Assembly: GCA_008931825.1 (NCBI GenBank) | Contig: QXVZ01026856.1 | Coordinates: 17,776 to 81,775, forward strand | Direction: 5' to 3' | Source: Phallusia fumigata | Lineage: Eukaryota; Chordata; Ascidiacea; Phlebobranchia; Ascidiidae | DNA: 64,000 bases | In this document: positions 31,400 through 46,800 of the stretch, one piece after another | How positions within the stretch are numbered: the first letter of the stretch is position 1 | Layout of the letters: each line of letters begins with the position of its first letter | Made by a program: the position numbers and the translations under genes | Notes under the pieces: generated by a model | What the model saw: the letters and a program-made list of their open reading frames with translations, nothing else | Told to the model about the DNA's origin: nothing | The model's database searches: none

Positions 31400-34300
31400 T
31401 ATTTTAAACGTATTAAACTAAAGAACGGTTTTCGAAAATGGCTAAATATTTTATTAAAGCTGGCAGCCTTTAGATATCAATACTTGGCAAATCAGCTAAA
31501 TTGGCTTCGGGTTGCTCTTTTGTTTGTTGACAAATTTCAATTAAACCAGGTCCTAACTAGCAAGAGGGATAGCCAACAACAGTTTTTTTGCTGAAAATAC
31601 GTTATAGTGTCGTGCGGACCGACTGGGTTTCGTTTGATTAGTCGATTTTGTTACGTGTTTTAAATAGTAATACACATTCGTTGACAAAACTCTCGTATAA
31701 TTTGTCGTTTGCCGTTTCAAAATCGCAGTAGCCGCCAAGATTTGCTGATGCGACGTTGCTCTGACGAAAACGAAGCAGCGGCAAAAATGGCGTCAACTGC
31801 TCCAGACAACCGCACTCTTTTTGGTTCACTGATACCTTGCGTTTTTTTGGAGTTCCTCACGAAATGCAACAGATATTGGTCCCCTGCGGTGGCGGCCCCA
31901 GGATAGGTTAGCCTTAGCAAAGTCGACGTGACGGTTATTGCAGGTTTAATAAGTGAACAAGAAATTTTTGACCAGGACACTTTTAGGAAATCAAGGCACT
32001 GGACAGGAAATATAGGTCAAATTGGCGGTCTTGAGAAGAGACATTCGATAACCAAGACATGTGAAAAAGGTTTGTCGAACCACGGTCAACATGAACTGCT
32101 GACCTATTCACTTATCTTTTACCAGATGTTAAGGATCCAGTCCATATTTGTGTCGTCAACGCCCCTCGTTACAAGAAATTTTGGCTGTCATTTGTTTTGT
32201 CGGTTGCGATGAACGTTAACATGAAACTCAGCGTTAGAGAATTAAAAAAATACTTGGCTGGCGCTTTCAGTTCTTCCTTTACAAAGAGTTAACTACCACG
32301 GCTGTATCCCTCGTGATATTTGCTTTTTTAAATGCGAATGGGGCCCTGAAACTTTTTTGCAGCTATAAAAACCTGGTCCAACTTTATTGCCTTTCCCACC
32401 CTAAAATACTTGGTTTATGGCCTTTACAGGTTAAGTGCCTATTCGATCATGAGCAAACCCACACCATCTTTTTGCTTCTTTTTGAGTGAGTTTGGGTTTT
32501 TTAGATTGTTTGTGGCAAATGAGCGCCCTGTTGATGGTCATTCTTTACATTGAGTTCGTTTTTAATCGTTTCCACAGTTTTCAATTACCACTTTACATTA
32601 CAAAGTGCGGATCAAAATTGTGGAAACTTGCTCTTCGGGTGCACGAATTACTGCTTTTCACGTTGGAAAAACATTTTCAGTTCCAGTTAAAGTTTTGTCC
32701 CTGATCCAAAACTTTCAGAAAATTGGGACTTTGAAAAATTTGAAGTCTTTCGGTGCTTTAAGTTTTAGGCTTTTTGCTCTTTACGATAGAAACTGTCTAC
32801 ATTTGTTTTTGTGTGATCTTTTTTGTTGTTTTTCGCTCTTTCTCCGCTAAAGATAGCGATTAATATAGTTTAAAAGTTGAACAGTTCACCCTTACGATTT
32901 TATAGCAGACCAGCAACAACTTTTTATGATCGAAACTTTTAAAATCGTATCCTTACAAGAACATGTTGATGTAAAATCATATTATTACTTTTGCACAATT
33001 TCGAAATGGCGAATTTAATTGGGCTTTGCGTGATTCTAAACTTTTAAAAACATTTGCGCAATAAAAATTTTGGTTGTTGAGTTATTCGACACAATTGTTA
33101 GATGTGTTGCAAATAAAAAACTCGAATTTTCTCGAACATCCTTATCGATTCAATACTTGCTCAGAACATCATCTCTAGTTTTTATATGATTACCTTTAAT
33201 TATCTTTACCTATATATCTTGTTAAATAAATTAATAATAAAACTCCCAATTTTCTGTATTTTAATGTGACCATGTAACTTGAAAATAAGGAAAATGGCAC
33301 AATTCTTCTCATGTAATGCGAGCGGTTGTGGTTAGTCCGTCGTTTCAAGATCGTTTCTGAACCGCAAAGTTCGAATGCCGCCATTTTGGTTTTACTGCAA
33401 AGTTAAGAGGTAGTAATAGTCGTGTTTGGTTCAAATTAAACTGTTTTATCAGTCGATTCTGCACCCGATATCGCCACTTCCTACTTTATTCCTTCAAAAA
33501 AATAAAAAAGACAATAAAATGCGCGATTCACGAGACATGTGGCCTTCGTATATGCTAAACATGTGATCGTTGATGCGGTAACTAGAAACAGGCATTTCCG
33601 TTTTACAGCAACAGAAAACAATGGGGTAGCTTCTGCCACGGGTCAATCTTATCACTTTGGCCGCCTTGTCAATGTTCTGTTGATAAAACGTGGTAGCCTA
33701 TACTTTTTAAATAGCTCCGTTGTTGTCTAATGCCCAAAACGAAATGGTATTTTGGTTGAGGAAGTCTTGCACGAGTTTCCGAGTATTAGGTTTGCTTTTG
33801 CTTTGCAAAGGCGCTTTGTTCTATGCCGGTGCGTTGCGACATCGTGCACTGGGGCAACATTCAGGTTAGGCTGTTGGGTGTCGCAAAGACTGTTTTGGGT
33901 TCGTCACCCGCAAGGGGGGCGCAGTACTATCCTAATTTTGGTTTCGTGTGAACGTTGCGCTGTTCTCAACAACCTGTNTTACTGCTTTTCACGTTGGAAA
34001 AACATTTTCTGTTCCAGTTAAAGTTTTGTCCCTGATCCAAAACTTTTAGAAAATTGGGACTTTCGGTGCTTTAAGTTTTAGGCTTTTTGCTCTTTACGAT
34101 AGAAACTGTCTACATTTGTTTTTGTGTGATATTTTTTGTTGTTTTTCGCTCTTTCTCCGCTAAAGATAGCGATTAATATAGTTTAAAAGTCGAACAGTTC
34201 ACCCTTACGATTTTTATAGCAGAGCAACAACTTTTTATGATCGAGATTTTTAAAATCGTATCCTTACAAGAACATGTTGANACACTTATCCCAAGCACGC

Positions 34301-37300
34301 CACTTACCAAATCAATACTGGATAGCGTGTTAATCTTTGGTCAACTGGGCACCGCAATCGGTAAGCAGTACAAGATTTACATGTAAAGATGAAATCTGGT
34401 AATAATTGATGACATACATCCAGTAACCATCAAAAGCAAGTTTGAAAATGTTTCCGCCAGGTTTAAACAGTGTTAATAAATGCAGTCGTAGTTCGAACAA
34501 ATAATATCCTAAACACATCTTGGCCTGTGGAATTGAAAATTCCTATGAAAACGGGTCTTTAACAATGAGGACGCCTCGAAACTTGAAGTCCTAAACAGTT
34601 CACCACTTACGTAAATCCGATCCACTGCATGTTTACAAGCGCCAACTAGAACGTGTATTTGTAACAGCTGCTAATTGAACAAAGTAAACACAACAGCAAA
34701 AATGGCAGGCAACAACATCAACAAATATGATAATAAGGCGGTAATTCGATTACTTAAAACCGTACGCAACCAGTTACAGGATTTGCTGGTTTACTGTTTT
34801 GCTGTGCTCGGGACCGGTAAGGTTTGAGGATTCCCTTAATCTAATTACTTTAGATGGTGTGCAGAGATGCTGGGGGTAATTTTTCATTCTTGTTACCTGA
34901 TACCAACATCTTTAGTCTGGGCATTAGAACCTAAGTCTTACGGCAATTAACCAACACGATTCGTTACGCCTTGCTGCACGTGGAGTCCGTAGCGGTAGTT
35001 TGAGGTCAAATATTTAGGACTAGCAGCAAAACGTGCGGGTGTTTCCTGGCCGTTTCAACTCTCCAAAGAATTGGCGTTAATGAGCCGGAGGCTCGGTCAA
35101 GCCCTGTCCATCGGCGGTTAAACCGTTGACCGACCCTGTCAACGGCGCGCGTGCTTCGTTCTCTTGTGACCCACAAGTAATTGGATGCTCTATGTTGGCA
35201 AACAACCGGACATTCCTTATCTGCAAACGTTGCAAACCTTGGTTCAAAAAAGTCTTTTATTTTAATTGTGTTCTGCTTCTTATGGTCATGTTTATATTAC
35301 ACAATAAACCTAAGTAACCTATCTAACTTTATTAGTTGCGTTGAGTTAATTAAAACAAATAAGAGAGCAAATACATGACAATTCGATCACATAGACATTT
35401 CCAAACTATTCGAATAAAATCTAATATTCATAGACAGGGGTGAGGACTTTAGATAGGGTAAAAAGTTAACATCAAACATGCCCCGAAAGTCCCACAAAAA
35501 TACCGGTGTGCGAATAGGCGCTTATGATGGAAACACACACCTTGCCAGACGTTTAATATTGGCTCACTGGTTATAAACAATAGTGATACTGTTATACCCT
35601 CTAGTTCACTACGATAATTATCATTAATTGCCTTGTATATTGACCTGATAATTTACGGAATTTTCCAGTAAACACACGTCCTATACAAACCGAAGCATTT
35701 ACCATAAATACTGCAAAAAAATCAACCACAAAACAACAAAAAAGGAAGCAAGTACCTCGGGTAAAAAGCTGCCCTCGCATTTAGAGGCGTTTCCTAGAAA
35801 TACATCCGCATCAACAAACAAATGATCCACCGCTTCTTCCAACTGTTAAAACTTAGTCGCAATCAAACCGGATTAGCTGAAAACTTAAGGTTTAGGTTTA
35901 CGCAAAAATGTTTATAAAGGCAACGTATACTTTACCTAGTTCGTGTCGATTGATCAGCATGTCATAAAAAATGTGGTGGTTCTAAAAGGCGATTTCGTTG
36001 AGTGGCAAAAAGCTTTACATCGCGCCGCAACAACGCTGAAGGTCGACTGATTTCTGAATACCCACTTGAAACGTTTAATAAGTAGGTTTAAATTTTTGTG
36101 TGGTTTTTGCCTGGTGACACATTTTACCTTTTTCGTTGGTCTTTTGTTGGCTTTATAATTGCCCCATATTCAAATGTTTTATACATCAAAGGAAAAATTG
36201 CCTAATTGTTAAAGTCTGGTAAAATTTAAACTTAAAATTTAGGAACCTCGACCATTGGGCGCGACAACCTGAAAGTAATTAATCTGCTCATCAACAATTT
36301 TGGTTTACATGTGACTTGTCCTGTAGCTGTTTGAATACCCCTTCACGAGTAAAGGAGATGTTTTTCATGTCAGTATAGTTAAGTGTAAAATCTTGTTTGC
36401 AATGTGCAAGTAGATGTAAAAATATTAAATTAAGGTCCCCATCGCTTTTTAAAAACATTGTGTTTTTATTTTATGCTTGAGTAGTTTCATAACCTTAAGC
36501 GAATCAGCTGATTCGCGAAACAATGAAGTGTCGTTGTGTTTTTGTTGTCTCCAATTAAAATGCATTGTGGGCGTTGTATAGTTTGTATTTTAAAGTTTGC
36601 ATTGGTTTCAAAAAAATGTTGGTTTGTTTTATTTAAATGTGATACTTGGTCTTTGGTCTGTATTTATTGCTTCTGTAAGACTGTATTATTAAAGTTTGCT
36701 TTTTTGTGCAGTTTTGTTGTTCAAAAAACAAACATTTTTTGTAATTGGTGATTCTCCCTAGATAATTTGGTATACAGGTAATAATGCATAAGTGTAAGCA
36801 GCAAAAATAGATATTAATGGTAGACAGCAGTTAAACTTAAATCTGAATAGGTTTTACCCAAATCATGCCCATATCGTGCATTTTGCGATTTTAGTATATT
36901 TTAGTCTGGTTACAGAGTGTTATTTGCATACACTGCACCCATATTGATATGATATTTATCCTGAAATATGGGATTGTCGTACCAGAAATTCTGACTATTT
37001 TTAAATAGTTGATTTAAACCCAGAATATTGAATCAATATCCTGAATGAACTTTGTCAGAATAACATGCTAGATTACAAGTCACAAAACAATAATGAAGGC
37101 ATAATTTTGAAATTATAAGAGGTACCCCATGCTTTAAATTAGACCTCTACAATTAAGGTTGATTTGCTTTTTAGCACCCAAACAATTTTGTGCATGCAAA
37201 AGGTATAAAAAATGTTTACAAATAAATGCCTCAGCAACCAGGCAATTGCCTTTCACACTCTGACACAGCAATGATGTTTAGCAATGGATTATAAGCTTAG

Positions 37301-37371
37301 GGAAAAAACAGTGGTCAAGATTGGGGTTACTAATCCAAATAGTAACTTAGGAGGTAAACTTTTGTTGAACT
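31400..37371. other. 6-kb stretch without supported genes
   Basis: AT-rich. A short plus-strand ORF starting at 31789 (ATGG in good context, 39 codons) is the only coding-like hint and no second exon was found. It contains the misplaced contig at 33979-34280. No RNA gene or transposon end recognised. Confidence 0.4.
32648..34280. repeat. Misplaced redundant mini-contig
   Basis: 33979-34280, bounded by N at 33978 and N at 34281, repeats 32648-32967 with SNPs and a deletion of about 17 bp. A 302-bp contig flanked by Ns and duplicating sequence 1.3 kb away is most likely an allelic fragment wrongly scaffolded. Confidence 0.85.
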
Positions 37372-37785
37372 TTAATGGATGTTGGTCAAAATGGGAATAG
37401 GATTTCTGAAGGCTTTCTTCCATATCAAATCGCATTTGTGCAAATTGTTTGGATGACAAACTTTATTATTTTTGAAATGCTTTGTTTCCAATAACACAAT
37501 AAAGCATTTATCCCAATATGTAAGTACAAACTCGCAAATATCACCAAGTGTTGGAATAGACTGTGTTTTACCGCTGTGATATCTAAAGCTAGTCATGTCA
37601 TTTTTTATGTAACTTCCTTCATGACAACAACCTATCTGTGTGCAGAACATGTGAAGAAAACCAATTGCAAGTTTGGTTTCCAGGTGAAGGTTTTTGCAAC
37701 TCGGATGCCTTTTATTTTTATTGACACAGGGTTTTTTAGGCTGCAAATTTGCTGAACTTGCTGCAACTAGTTTAAATCTTTGCAC
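37372..37785 (-). pseudogene. ORF with possible partial similarity to Ecdysoneless/SGT1 (low confidence)
   Basis: A 137-codon open frame. Its LHLETKLAIGFLHMFC resembles the conserved ELGxKLAxGFEILC segment of the ECD/SGT1 family as I remember it, and a later FVLTYWDKCFIVLLETKHF could match the following WxxFLxxLKxxxYF. The family's N-terminal half is missing and no flanking exons were found. The ORF starts less than 100 bp from the ATG9 start codon on the other strand. A decayed retrocopy is the best guess; a chance ORF antisense to the ATG9 5' UTR is the alternative. Confidence 0.25.
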
Positions 37786-37855
37786 CTATAATCAAATATT
37801 ACTGCAGTGTTATGCGACTGTCCACTTTTATCCTGTGTATCTGCTACTTAAAGAA

Positions 37856-40800
37856 ATGACAGATTTCCATACAAGCTATTACAAGTTTGATTCACCGAGT
37901 GATGAAGATCAACATGCAAATGAGGATGCTTATCTTATGCATGTGCCGGACAGAAACAAAGGTTGTGATTGTTTTAATGTACCTTTAATTTTACTTGATT
38001 GAAATATAGTACACAAATTTTTTTCTAATTTGAAGATGTTTGTCTCTTAAATTACATGCAATTGGTCTCAAAGTAGTTCTGCCATATGAATGTAATTTAT
38101 TAAATTTGTTTGTATTTATTTCAGCTCAATGGCATCACATAGAGGACTTGGATGGATTTTTTGTACGTGTTTACCAATATCATCAAAACCATGGTTTCTT
38201 CTGTATTTTCATGCAGCAGTGTTTTGAACTGGTGTAAGTATTTTTGTTATTATTATGCTTAAATCAAACTTTACCCAATATTACCTCCATCAAAAATATG
38301 ACTGAAACAGGGAATAAACAAACAACAAAATTGTAACAAAATCAACTCATTTTGCCCTTTTGGTGCAATATTTATTTTCTTGTTGTTTTTTTTTGTACAA
38401 GCACCACATGTCTGGTAGAATTTTAAACTGTCAGGACAGAAATTGATTCTGTCAAAGGGACTAAATAGTATGATGAGGAAGGTAAAAATGATTGCTATAA
38501 TGCAGGTGTAACCAAATAATAATGATAACTTGTCTACTCTTTTGTGCAATATTTATAGTTTATGATATAAAGTGGACAATTCCTTTGTGATCTTTCTCCA
38601 TACTTTGTATGTAATTTGTTTCACAGACAGTTTATCTTTGTGGTGGTTTTTGCCTCATTTCTGTTTGTTTGTGTTGACTATGATGTGTTATTTGCAAACA
38701 AAGTACCACCTGGTTTCAACCACAGTATCACAGATAAAGTTACATTGTCTGATGCAATTCTTTCCTCACAAGTTTGTTCCATGAGGTATGTATGAATTAT
38801 TGTTTGTAATCCAAATATTGTTTTAAACTGCTTCTGGAAGTTTTGGACCGTTGAAACAATCAGACAAACTTGATTAAATACTTGTAACTTCTTCAGATGA
38901 TGCCTGTTATAGTTTGTACCATTCATATTATACTTCAAACCTGTAACAGGTTACATTTCAGTTTAAAAATTATTTATTTTAAGACCTAAGAAGGTTTAAT
39001 AGTTTTTAGGTTTAATTTTGATATTTTCTAGTTTAAATTGCACAATGTTTTAATCACATGTTGTTTTTGCATAGAATTTCCCAGCATGGTGTGCTGATGT
39101 TCTTTATTGTCATTGCTGCTCTGTTCTGGACTTTGCGGGCTGTGAAAGTGTTTTACAGTTTCTTTCAGCTGTTGGAAATTAGAAGTTTTTACAGAATCGC
39201 TCTGCATATCAATGATGTATGTCGTTTTTGAGGCATCTGATAACTACAACTAATCTCTGTTGATTTAGCTTTATAATAACAAGAAAAAAGTTGGTGAAAC
39301 AAGTACAATTTAGGAAATTCATGAGTATGACTTTAATATCAGTACTGGTTGTTTTGGTACAGAATGACATTGACAATGTAACCTGGCATGATGTGCAACA
39401 GCGCCTGATGTTAGTACAAGAAGAGCAACAAATGTGTATTCATAAGCAACAGCTTACTGAATTGGACATTTATAACCGGTAAATGTTTCAAGCTTTACTA
39501 TTGTAGCATTTTGTATGTAATGCTACATAAATATTTGCCCTTGCCATTTGTATGAGCTTATTCTGTTGGACTACTAAAATGCTATTTTGTATGTTGTGTT
39601 TTAGTTCAAATGCATATTAAATTCCTACAGACCAAGTAAATTGTTTGTCCCAGTTTGCAATTCTTGTCTTAACATGCGCAGAATTCTTCGCTTTAAAAAC
39701 TACATGGTTGCGATGATAAACAAATGCCTTCTGCCCCCAAAATTTTCCCTCCCCATATTGGGAAATGTTCTCTTTTTGACCCAAGGGGTGAAGTACAACT
39801 TGGAATTAATCTTTTTCTGGAGCCCAAGGGCGATTTTTGCTAACAGCTACCATATAAGGGTGAGTGAAACATGTTTGTTGGTTTTGACTTAATCTTCTCT
39901 TTTCGTGGTTGAGATAACATTGCAACTGTTGGTGTTGAGTGCAAACACGTGACTTACTGAGTTATCTACGTCATCCGTCACTGTGTCACGTGATCAATCA
40001 ACGACGGGGCTAATATGTTAGAAACCGTCAGCTTACGAACGGGGCCAATTGCAGCAAGTATTTGTCCTAGTTTGCACAGACGCATGCAATATTGGATCAC
40101 AAAAAAAACTTTAGTGGCTGTTCAAACATTTTTTTGCAAAAGATCGTGTCGCAAATACGCAAAATTACCCTTTCTTTTTCGATCATATCTACGCGTTAAT
40201 TCTTGCTTTCATATGATCACGTCCTTAATACATGCCCATTGTACAAAAGTGACGTGATTGATTAAAACCAATTTTTGTTTAAAATGTTTAACGGGGATCT
40301 TTTATGCTTGATTTTGCAACTTAACACTTAAACACTGTTGCACTCCTGACCGATTTTGTTTTGAATTTTCTTTGTATGCTTCAACAGGATGAATTCAAGC
40401 AAAAATCTCGACGCCAAGAACTCTCGCAAAGACTCTCTTCCGACCTCTTGTGGCTAGGGGTGCTTAACCTCGTTTTATCGCCAATAATATTTCTATGGCA
40501 AATCCTTTATTCCTTCCTGAGTTACGCTGAAGTTTTGAAACGTGAACCTGGAAGTTTTGGGGCAAGACGATGGTCGATCTACGCACGTCTCTACCTTAGG
40601 TATCTCGTTGACCTCTGGGTTGCATGAAACTGCTCAGTTTACGTAAAAATTCGGAAAGAAAGTTTTTTTGTTCTATACATAGTGGCACTCGAAATTTCCA
40701 CAAAGGGACCTTGCACTTGGACAATTGGTTTAAATTGTCACCACGAAACTTGCGAAACGTCTCGTTTTAACCTCGCCAGCTTTTTTTAATTTTAAGCTGT

Positions 40801-43800
40801 CTAAAAAATTTAATCAAGACGTTTCACGGTGTTACAATTTTTTGAAAAGTTTTTCGCGGTTGTAGCCGGATGTGTGGTGAGATGCAATGATTTTGTGTCG
40901 AGTGCATTCCTTCACGGGCGGCTTCTCGAAACCCACAACCAGACAGAATGAGTTTAATCCACTTCACTTTGCAAAATTTTACGTTAAAAAATGGGTAACT
41001 TTCAGTTAAAATGTTTTTCTTCATACACACTGTCGGTTTAAAATTCGTGTTTTTTTAAAAACGTTGTTTGGTTTCATATTTACTAAAATTTGAAAACTGC
41101 ATAGAAATAGTTTCTATTTGAGCACAGTTTATCAACACTATCGTTTCGTTTCATAGACATTTTAACGAGCTACCGCATGAATTTCAAGCCAGATTGAACC
41201 GAGGATACAAACCAGCGTCAGCTTACATGGATATTTTTACGTCTCCAATGTTGACAGTATTTGCCAAGTATGTGTTTGAAAATCATCGATAAAACTTTGG
41301 CCAATTGATAAACACTAAGTATGGGCCGAACCGAGCCAGAACCCGAGTACTCGGTACCGAGCATCGCAATTTCTGACGCTCGGCGCTTGGCCGAGCAGTC
41401 GCGTTAACTAAGCCGAGCATTAGACAAAAAATTCAAATTTATTCGAAACTAAATTAAAAACTACGCAATTACTGCGAAACCGCACTACAAATTGATTTAT
41501 TGCACTTTAATCGATGAGTTATATGTTGTATTTTTTACTGCTAACGTACGAAAGTAGTGTTCCATTTTTAAAAGTCCCCAAGAATAAAAGTTGACTGTTT
41601 TTGAAAACGTCAAATGGTGGTTCCTTTGGGTGATTATAATTAGTTGCTACTCAAAAAAACATGGGTGTTTCACTTAGCGTTGGCTTGCCTCACATGTAAA
41701 GCAGAGGCACCTCTAGAGGTTAAATACGGCCCTGGTGGCTGAATGGGAATGTTTGTGACGTCACAATACACCGAGCGTGCTCGACCAAACAGAACACTTG
41801 CAGTTTTGGCCCATCCCTAGTAAACACCCTTGTAAACTTTTGTCTCAACGAATTTGGCGATACGGTAAGACATTGCTTGGTCTGTAAATTCTTACTGGTA
41901 ATACTTAGAACTGCGAAAAACTATCTTGTGTTTATTTAGCTTCCAGGAATGCATTAACTGAATACGAAATTTTGTTGTCGATTTTTCGACAGAGAAGCGT
42001 TCAGTAAATCTTCGACAAGCCTGCGGTCACATAACAGACATTTGCACCTTTTTCTTCAGAAACATAGCTTTCTTCGTGGGTTCTCTCCTGGCCGTCCTTC
42101 TTTCTCTCACAGTGTGGGATGAGGACGTTTTGAAAGTGGAACACGTTCTCACAGCCATAACTCTATTTACCATCGTGGTTACGATCTGCAAATCCTTTAT
42201 TCCAGACGAGGTTAGATTATATTTCATTATCGCGTCTATATACTGGGGAAAAGTACACAACGCAGATGTTTGTCGTGTGTAGATATGGCCGAGTCGCTGT
42301 TCTTTAACTAAACACTTGACGCCCGTTGTTTGGAAACCCGAGACCCTAGGACGAGCAACTTTGCCACATTTCTGCTCTGTGACCCTTAACCACAGAAAAC
42401 GCGAGACTTTCTTTACTAGTTTTGCCTGCTGTCCTTTAGTTAAAATTCAAATTCGATTATTTCCCCTCCGTCTGTTTACCTTTCCCTAATGGGAATGCAC
42501 TTTTTTTGTAAACATTTCGGTTTAAAAGTGTCGTTGTCAACTTGTTGTCTAAAATGATTTAACTTTCTCGTCGACACAGGCCTCACTAATTGGCAAAAAA
42601 AGTGAGTTTTTTATTGAAACAAACGTAACGAATATGCTAAATGACTTCACGAAATGTGTAAATGGTGAAAGGCGCGATTTTGTTTATTATGCAGGGTTGA
42701 AAAAATAATGTTTTCAGCACGCAGTTTCGTGTCCGGAGCAACTTATGCGACAAATCATTGCACAAGTTCATTACTCACCCGACTCATGGCGAGGACAAGC
42801 TCATACTCAACAAGTTAGGGACGAATTTGCCCAACTTTTTCAATTTAAAGCGGTAAGTTGCTGAAAATCATTTACGTCCAACAGAGGCATAATTGACATT
42901 TTTATTTTGTTGTGTGTGCAAGTAACGGATGTTAAATTTGCGTCGTAATAATTTTATGTTATCATTAACTACCACTCTAATAATGTGCATTTTACAAATC
43001 CTCGAACCAAACATTTCTGTATCATGTTTAACAACTTTCGACAGCTGAAATTCGTTAAGACCCCTGTATAACCCGTTGATGTTTAGCCGATTTTCATTCA
43101 CCCTTGTTGGGGTTAAAGTCGGCTGAAAACGGTTTTCACCCTCGTGTGCGACTAATTGCTGTTAGCTACAAACAAACAAAAAGTGACCTTTGGTTTGCTT
43201 TGATACGGACTTGCAGAGAGAGCTTTAGTTTTGCGATGTTTTTCGCGCCTAAACTTTGTTTTCGTTCGAATTTAAAGGAACAGTTCCAAGATACTGACCC
43301 TAGGTCGTAAAAAATACTTTTAACACAACGATTTTCTCTCAACCGTGCCAAACAATCAAAACGCAACGGAGACCGCCAGTTGCGGTGTTCCTTCTCCACC
43401 TGTTGGCTGACAAAAATTCAGCAGATGTAAGTGTTCTCTTGCACAGAGTTTAAAAGTCAAATTGACGTGCAGGTGGCCCAGGTGCGAAGGAATGTCAAGT
43501 GATATTTAACAACCACTTGCTGTTAAAAGTTTCGCTTTCAAAACAAGCGGTGGTCTGTCAAGGTACACAGTCTGTATTCTTGCGGTGATTTGACCTTCTT
43601 ATGTCCTTGCAACCTGGCGAAAGTTCAATTCTTGGTCCCTTACAGAGGGGATGCGTATTGTTTTAATCTTTTTTGATAGAAAACTTCTTTTCAGTCATAC
43701 GTAATCGAAGAACTTCTTTCTCCCATTGTGACCCCCTTCATCCTGATCTTCTGGGTGCGCAAGAGGAGCGGGGAGATCGTCGACTTCTTCCGTAACTTCA

Positions 43801-46800
43801 CAGTTGACATAGCAGGCGTCGGCGACGTATGTTCCTTTGCACAACTCGACATTACCAAACATGGAGATCCAAAAGTAAGGCGATTTGGGGATCAAAGTTT
43901 TTTTATTTCGGTACAGTGTATAGTGAAGGGCCAATTCACGTAACTTCGTCAAAACTTACTTGACTCTGGCAAATTTTCACGAAATTGATTTAGATCATTG
44001 ATTCTCCCCTTTTTTTTACTCCCACCAAAAACTAACTTACTCGATTGCGTGCTTTGTCTGTGTCACATTTTCGTCAATTGTTACTTGTCGCACTACAAAG
44101 CAGCATTTGGAGTCGGTGACATAAAGCGCGTAATTAACGTTGCACGTGAAACGTACATGCAGATGGAAGACCCAGTACTATTTACTAAAAAATTGCAAGA
44201 AATAGAGAACTTAACAACCCTTTAAATTTTAAAGCAAATCTTTGACTTTGTCTATGTGCCTGCGAACTGTTCGGTACTGATGTGTTAAATCGCAATTTGA
44301 TGCAATCAAGATCGATAATAATCACTAAAGCTAGCGATGTTCAAATTTCCAAGATCAATCACGAGTGCTGCGCAATGTCCACATTTGGTCATGAATTAAG
44401 TTGCCTGATTCTAGAGTTAGACTAACCGACTGTAATGGCTTAAGTTAAAAGGATAATAAAATGACATTTACTTCATTGTAAACACTTAAAATTTCAGCTG
44501 TACAATTTTTTAGCTTTATCTGCAGCATTATTAATTGTTTTTGCTGTGCAACAATTTTCCAAGAACAATTGAAATGTGGCGCCGATTTTCGTGGCGTTTG
44601 CGAAATTGCGGTCTCAGTACTTTTTTTACTTTGATGCAGAATAATAATTATCGCAGCGACGTCTACCTCATCGGATTGAGTGTTTATTCATTTTGCCATT
44701 TAGACACGCTTAATTGGTGGCTACTTTAAGTTTATAAGCGTGTGAACTCGTCCTGCCTTGATAAATTCTGTCTTGCCTTTCATCACAGGAATTTTATAAA
44801 TGAAAATTTGCGTGTCTGTAAATCATTATCGAGATTTCCGCATCCGGGTTTGAACTTGACCACTTCGGATTGTAAAGCGAGTTTTTCCAAATATGTCTGG
44901 GTAAATCTTCGTGCTAACGCTTTAAATTTAATCTGTCCTCATGCAAATAAGCCACATACATATTTGTATGCACCTATAAGGCAGTCACAATGCAGTTCTA
45001 CGTAAATACCTCCTGAGCTCGCGAAAATATCGACACGTTTATTGTGCGCTCTGTTTATTTTCCTTGTATCACAGCGTATAAGCAGGTCATTGATAAACAA
45101 CATTGGGTATTATCGTTTCAACTTGCGGCTTTCAAAGCTGGGTTTGAAGATAATGCGTTTCTTGTTAAGACTAAGTCTTAGCTTTTGGAGAAATTTCCCT
45201 GGCCCAAGGCGAGGATTTTAAATGTTTAATTGAGCAGTTTTACTGCAGCCCAGCTTCGGAAACTGCTGGCTGTTTAAGTCACATAATCATGAATTTGTCA
45301 TTCCTACAATGATTTTAACGGTTGGTATTACTCGTGCGTCATTACAGTGGGTTTCACCGGATTTGTTTCGAACTAGTTGTGACTGGTAACAATGAAAATC
45401 TAGCGAGTGTTTATGTGACAAATGTGATAAACTTTACACCTACTGAGTAGGCGGATTCGTTGGATCTTTCACCGTGCTGCTATAATACTTATTTGTGGTA
45501 ACCAGCATTTGTAAAAATCTTGGTGCCTTTGCAAATCGATTAGCTCACGCGCAAAAACTTGGAAGCTAACCACCCACCACTAAAACATGTTTGCCATTGA
45601 TTTGAGACGACTGCGCAACATTGATGAGTCATTAAATCATTGAACGTCCTTTAATGACTTTGACGTTATTCTCAAAACATCCATCCAGAGTTTAAACGAG
45701 TTGACTTGGAGTTTACTTTACAAAACTGGTGAAAGCGGTTATGTAATGTTTATTATCATTTTGATTCGTATGAAGAACATGTCGTTTTAACACCTATTTA
45801 TTTATCGACACCTTAAAGTTTATTTTCAAAAAGATTAAAACTGTTTGAAAAACGGCCGGCCTAATAAGATAAGTTACAATGCTTACTTGTTTCCCAATTA
45901 ACAGTGGCATGAAGAGAAACCTGCCGAGCCATCCTACTCCCAGCAAGCTGATGATGGGAAAACCGAGTTATCCCTGATGCATTTCGCAATCACCAATCCA
46001 AAGTGGAACGCACCACAAAACGAAGATCACTTTCTCACTAGTTTGCGGGTAAGTCGTGATTTTCGTGATTTTCGATATTTGTGTGTAATTTTTTGCGAAA
46101 TGTTTATTGTACTTGGTTGATATGAAGTGAGATGGGATCACTATCATAAGGGAACACTGATTAACGTTGACTTGTGCGTGCTGCGTCTGCCGCTTGGCGC
46201 CATAATTGTCAAAACGTGCTTTCAGGCAAATCTTGCTTAAATGGCCCAAAACAAGTTTTTTTTTGTTTAAAACTGTTCTCCGGCATAAGTATCTTACAAA
46301 AAACGAAAATAATTGTTCTCCCCACCCTGCCTCAAAAATTTTGGGTTGTGAAAACGTAACTAAGTATTGAATGTTTTATGTGCAATAATATAGTGTGTCC
46401 AGTTCGTGTTCTTCATATCTCGACACCTAGAAAGATTGTCCAATTATATCTTAAAATATAAATGCCGTTTCTAAAAATGGCTTGGATCAGGTAAAGACAT
46501 GTTTCTAATGAGCATGGCACAAACTTTTCTTGCCGTCCAGACGCAGGTAAAATTTCCCCTTGATTTTGTTAAATTGGTTTTCTAATTTAATAGAAGTATA
46601 AAAGTATGTGCTACTGTGTTGGTACTACTGTTTAATCTAGATTGTTACAAACCATAAATAATGATCACTTTAATTCTTGGGCAACAGTGTTTTACCTGTT
46701 TTTCAATAAATTCGTTCTAAACTTCCGATAAAAACAAACATGATACCCGAAAAAAATGAAACGCAATCATTCTGTGAGTAATAACATTGAGATTTTTTAT

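Noticed and set aside
31709-31980. Possible short gene at 31789 (ATG in good context) and antisense frame
   Set aside because: The 39-codon frame ends in TAG just before a donor-like site and no partner exon was found; kept only as a remark.
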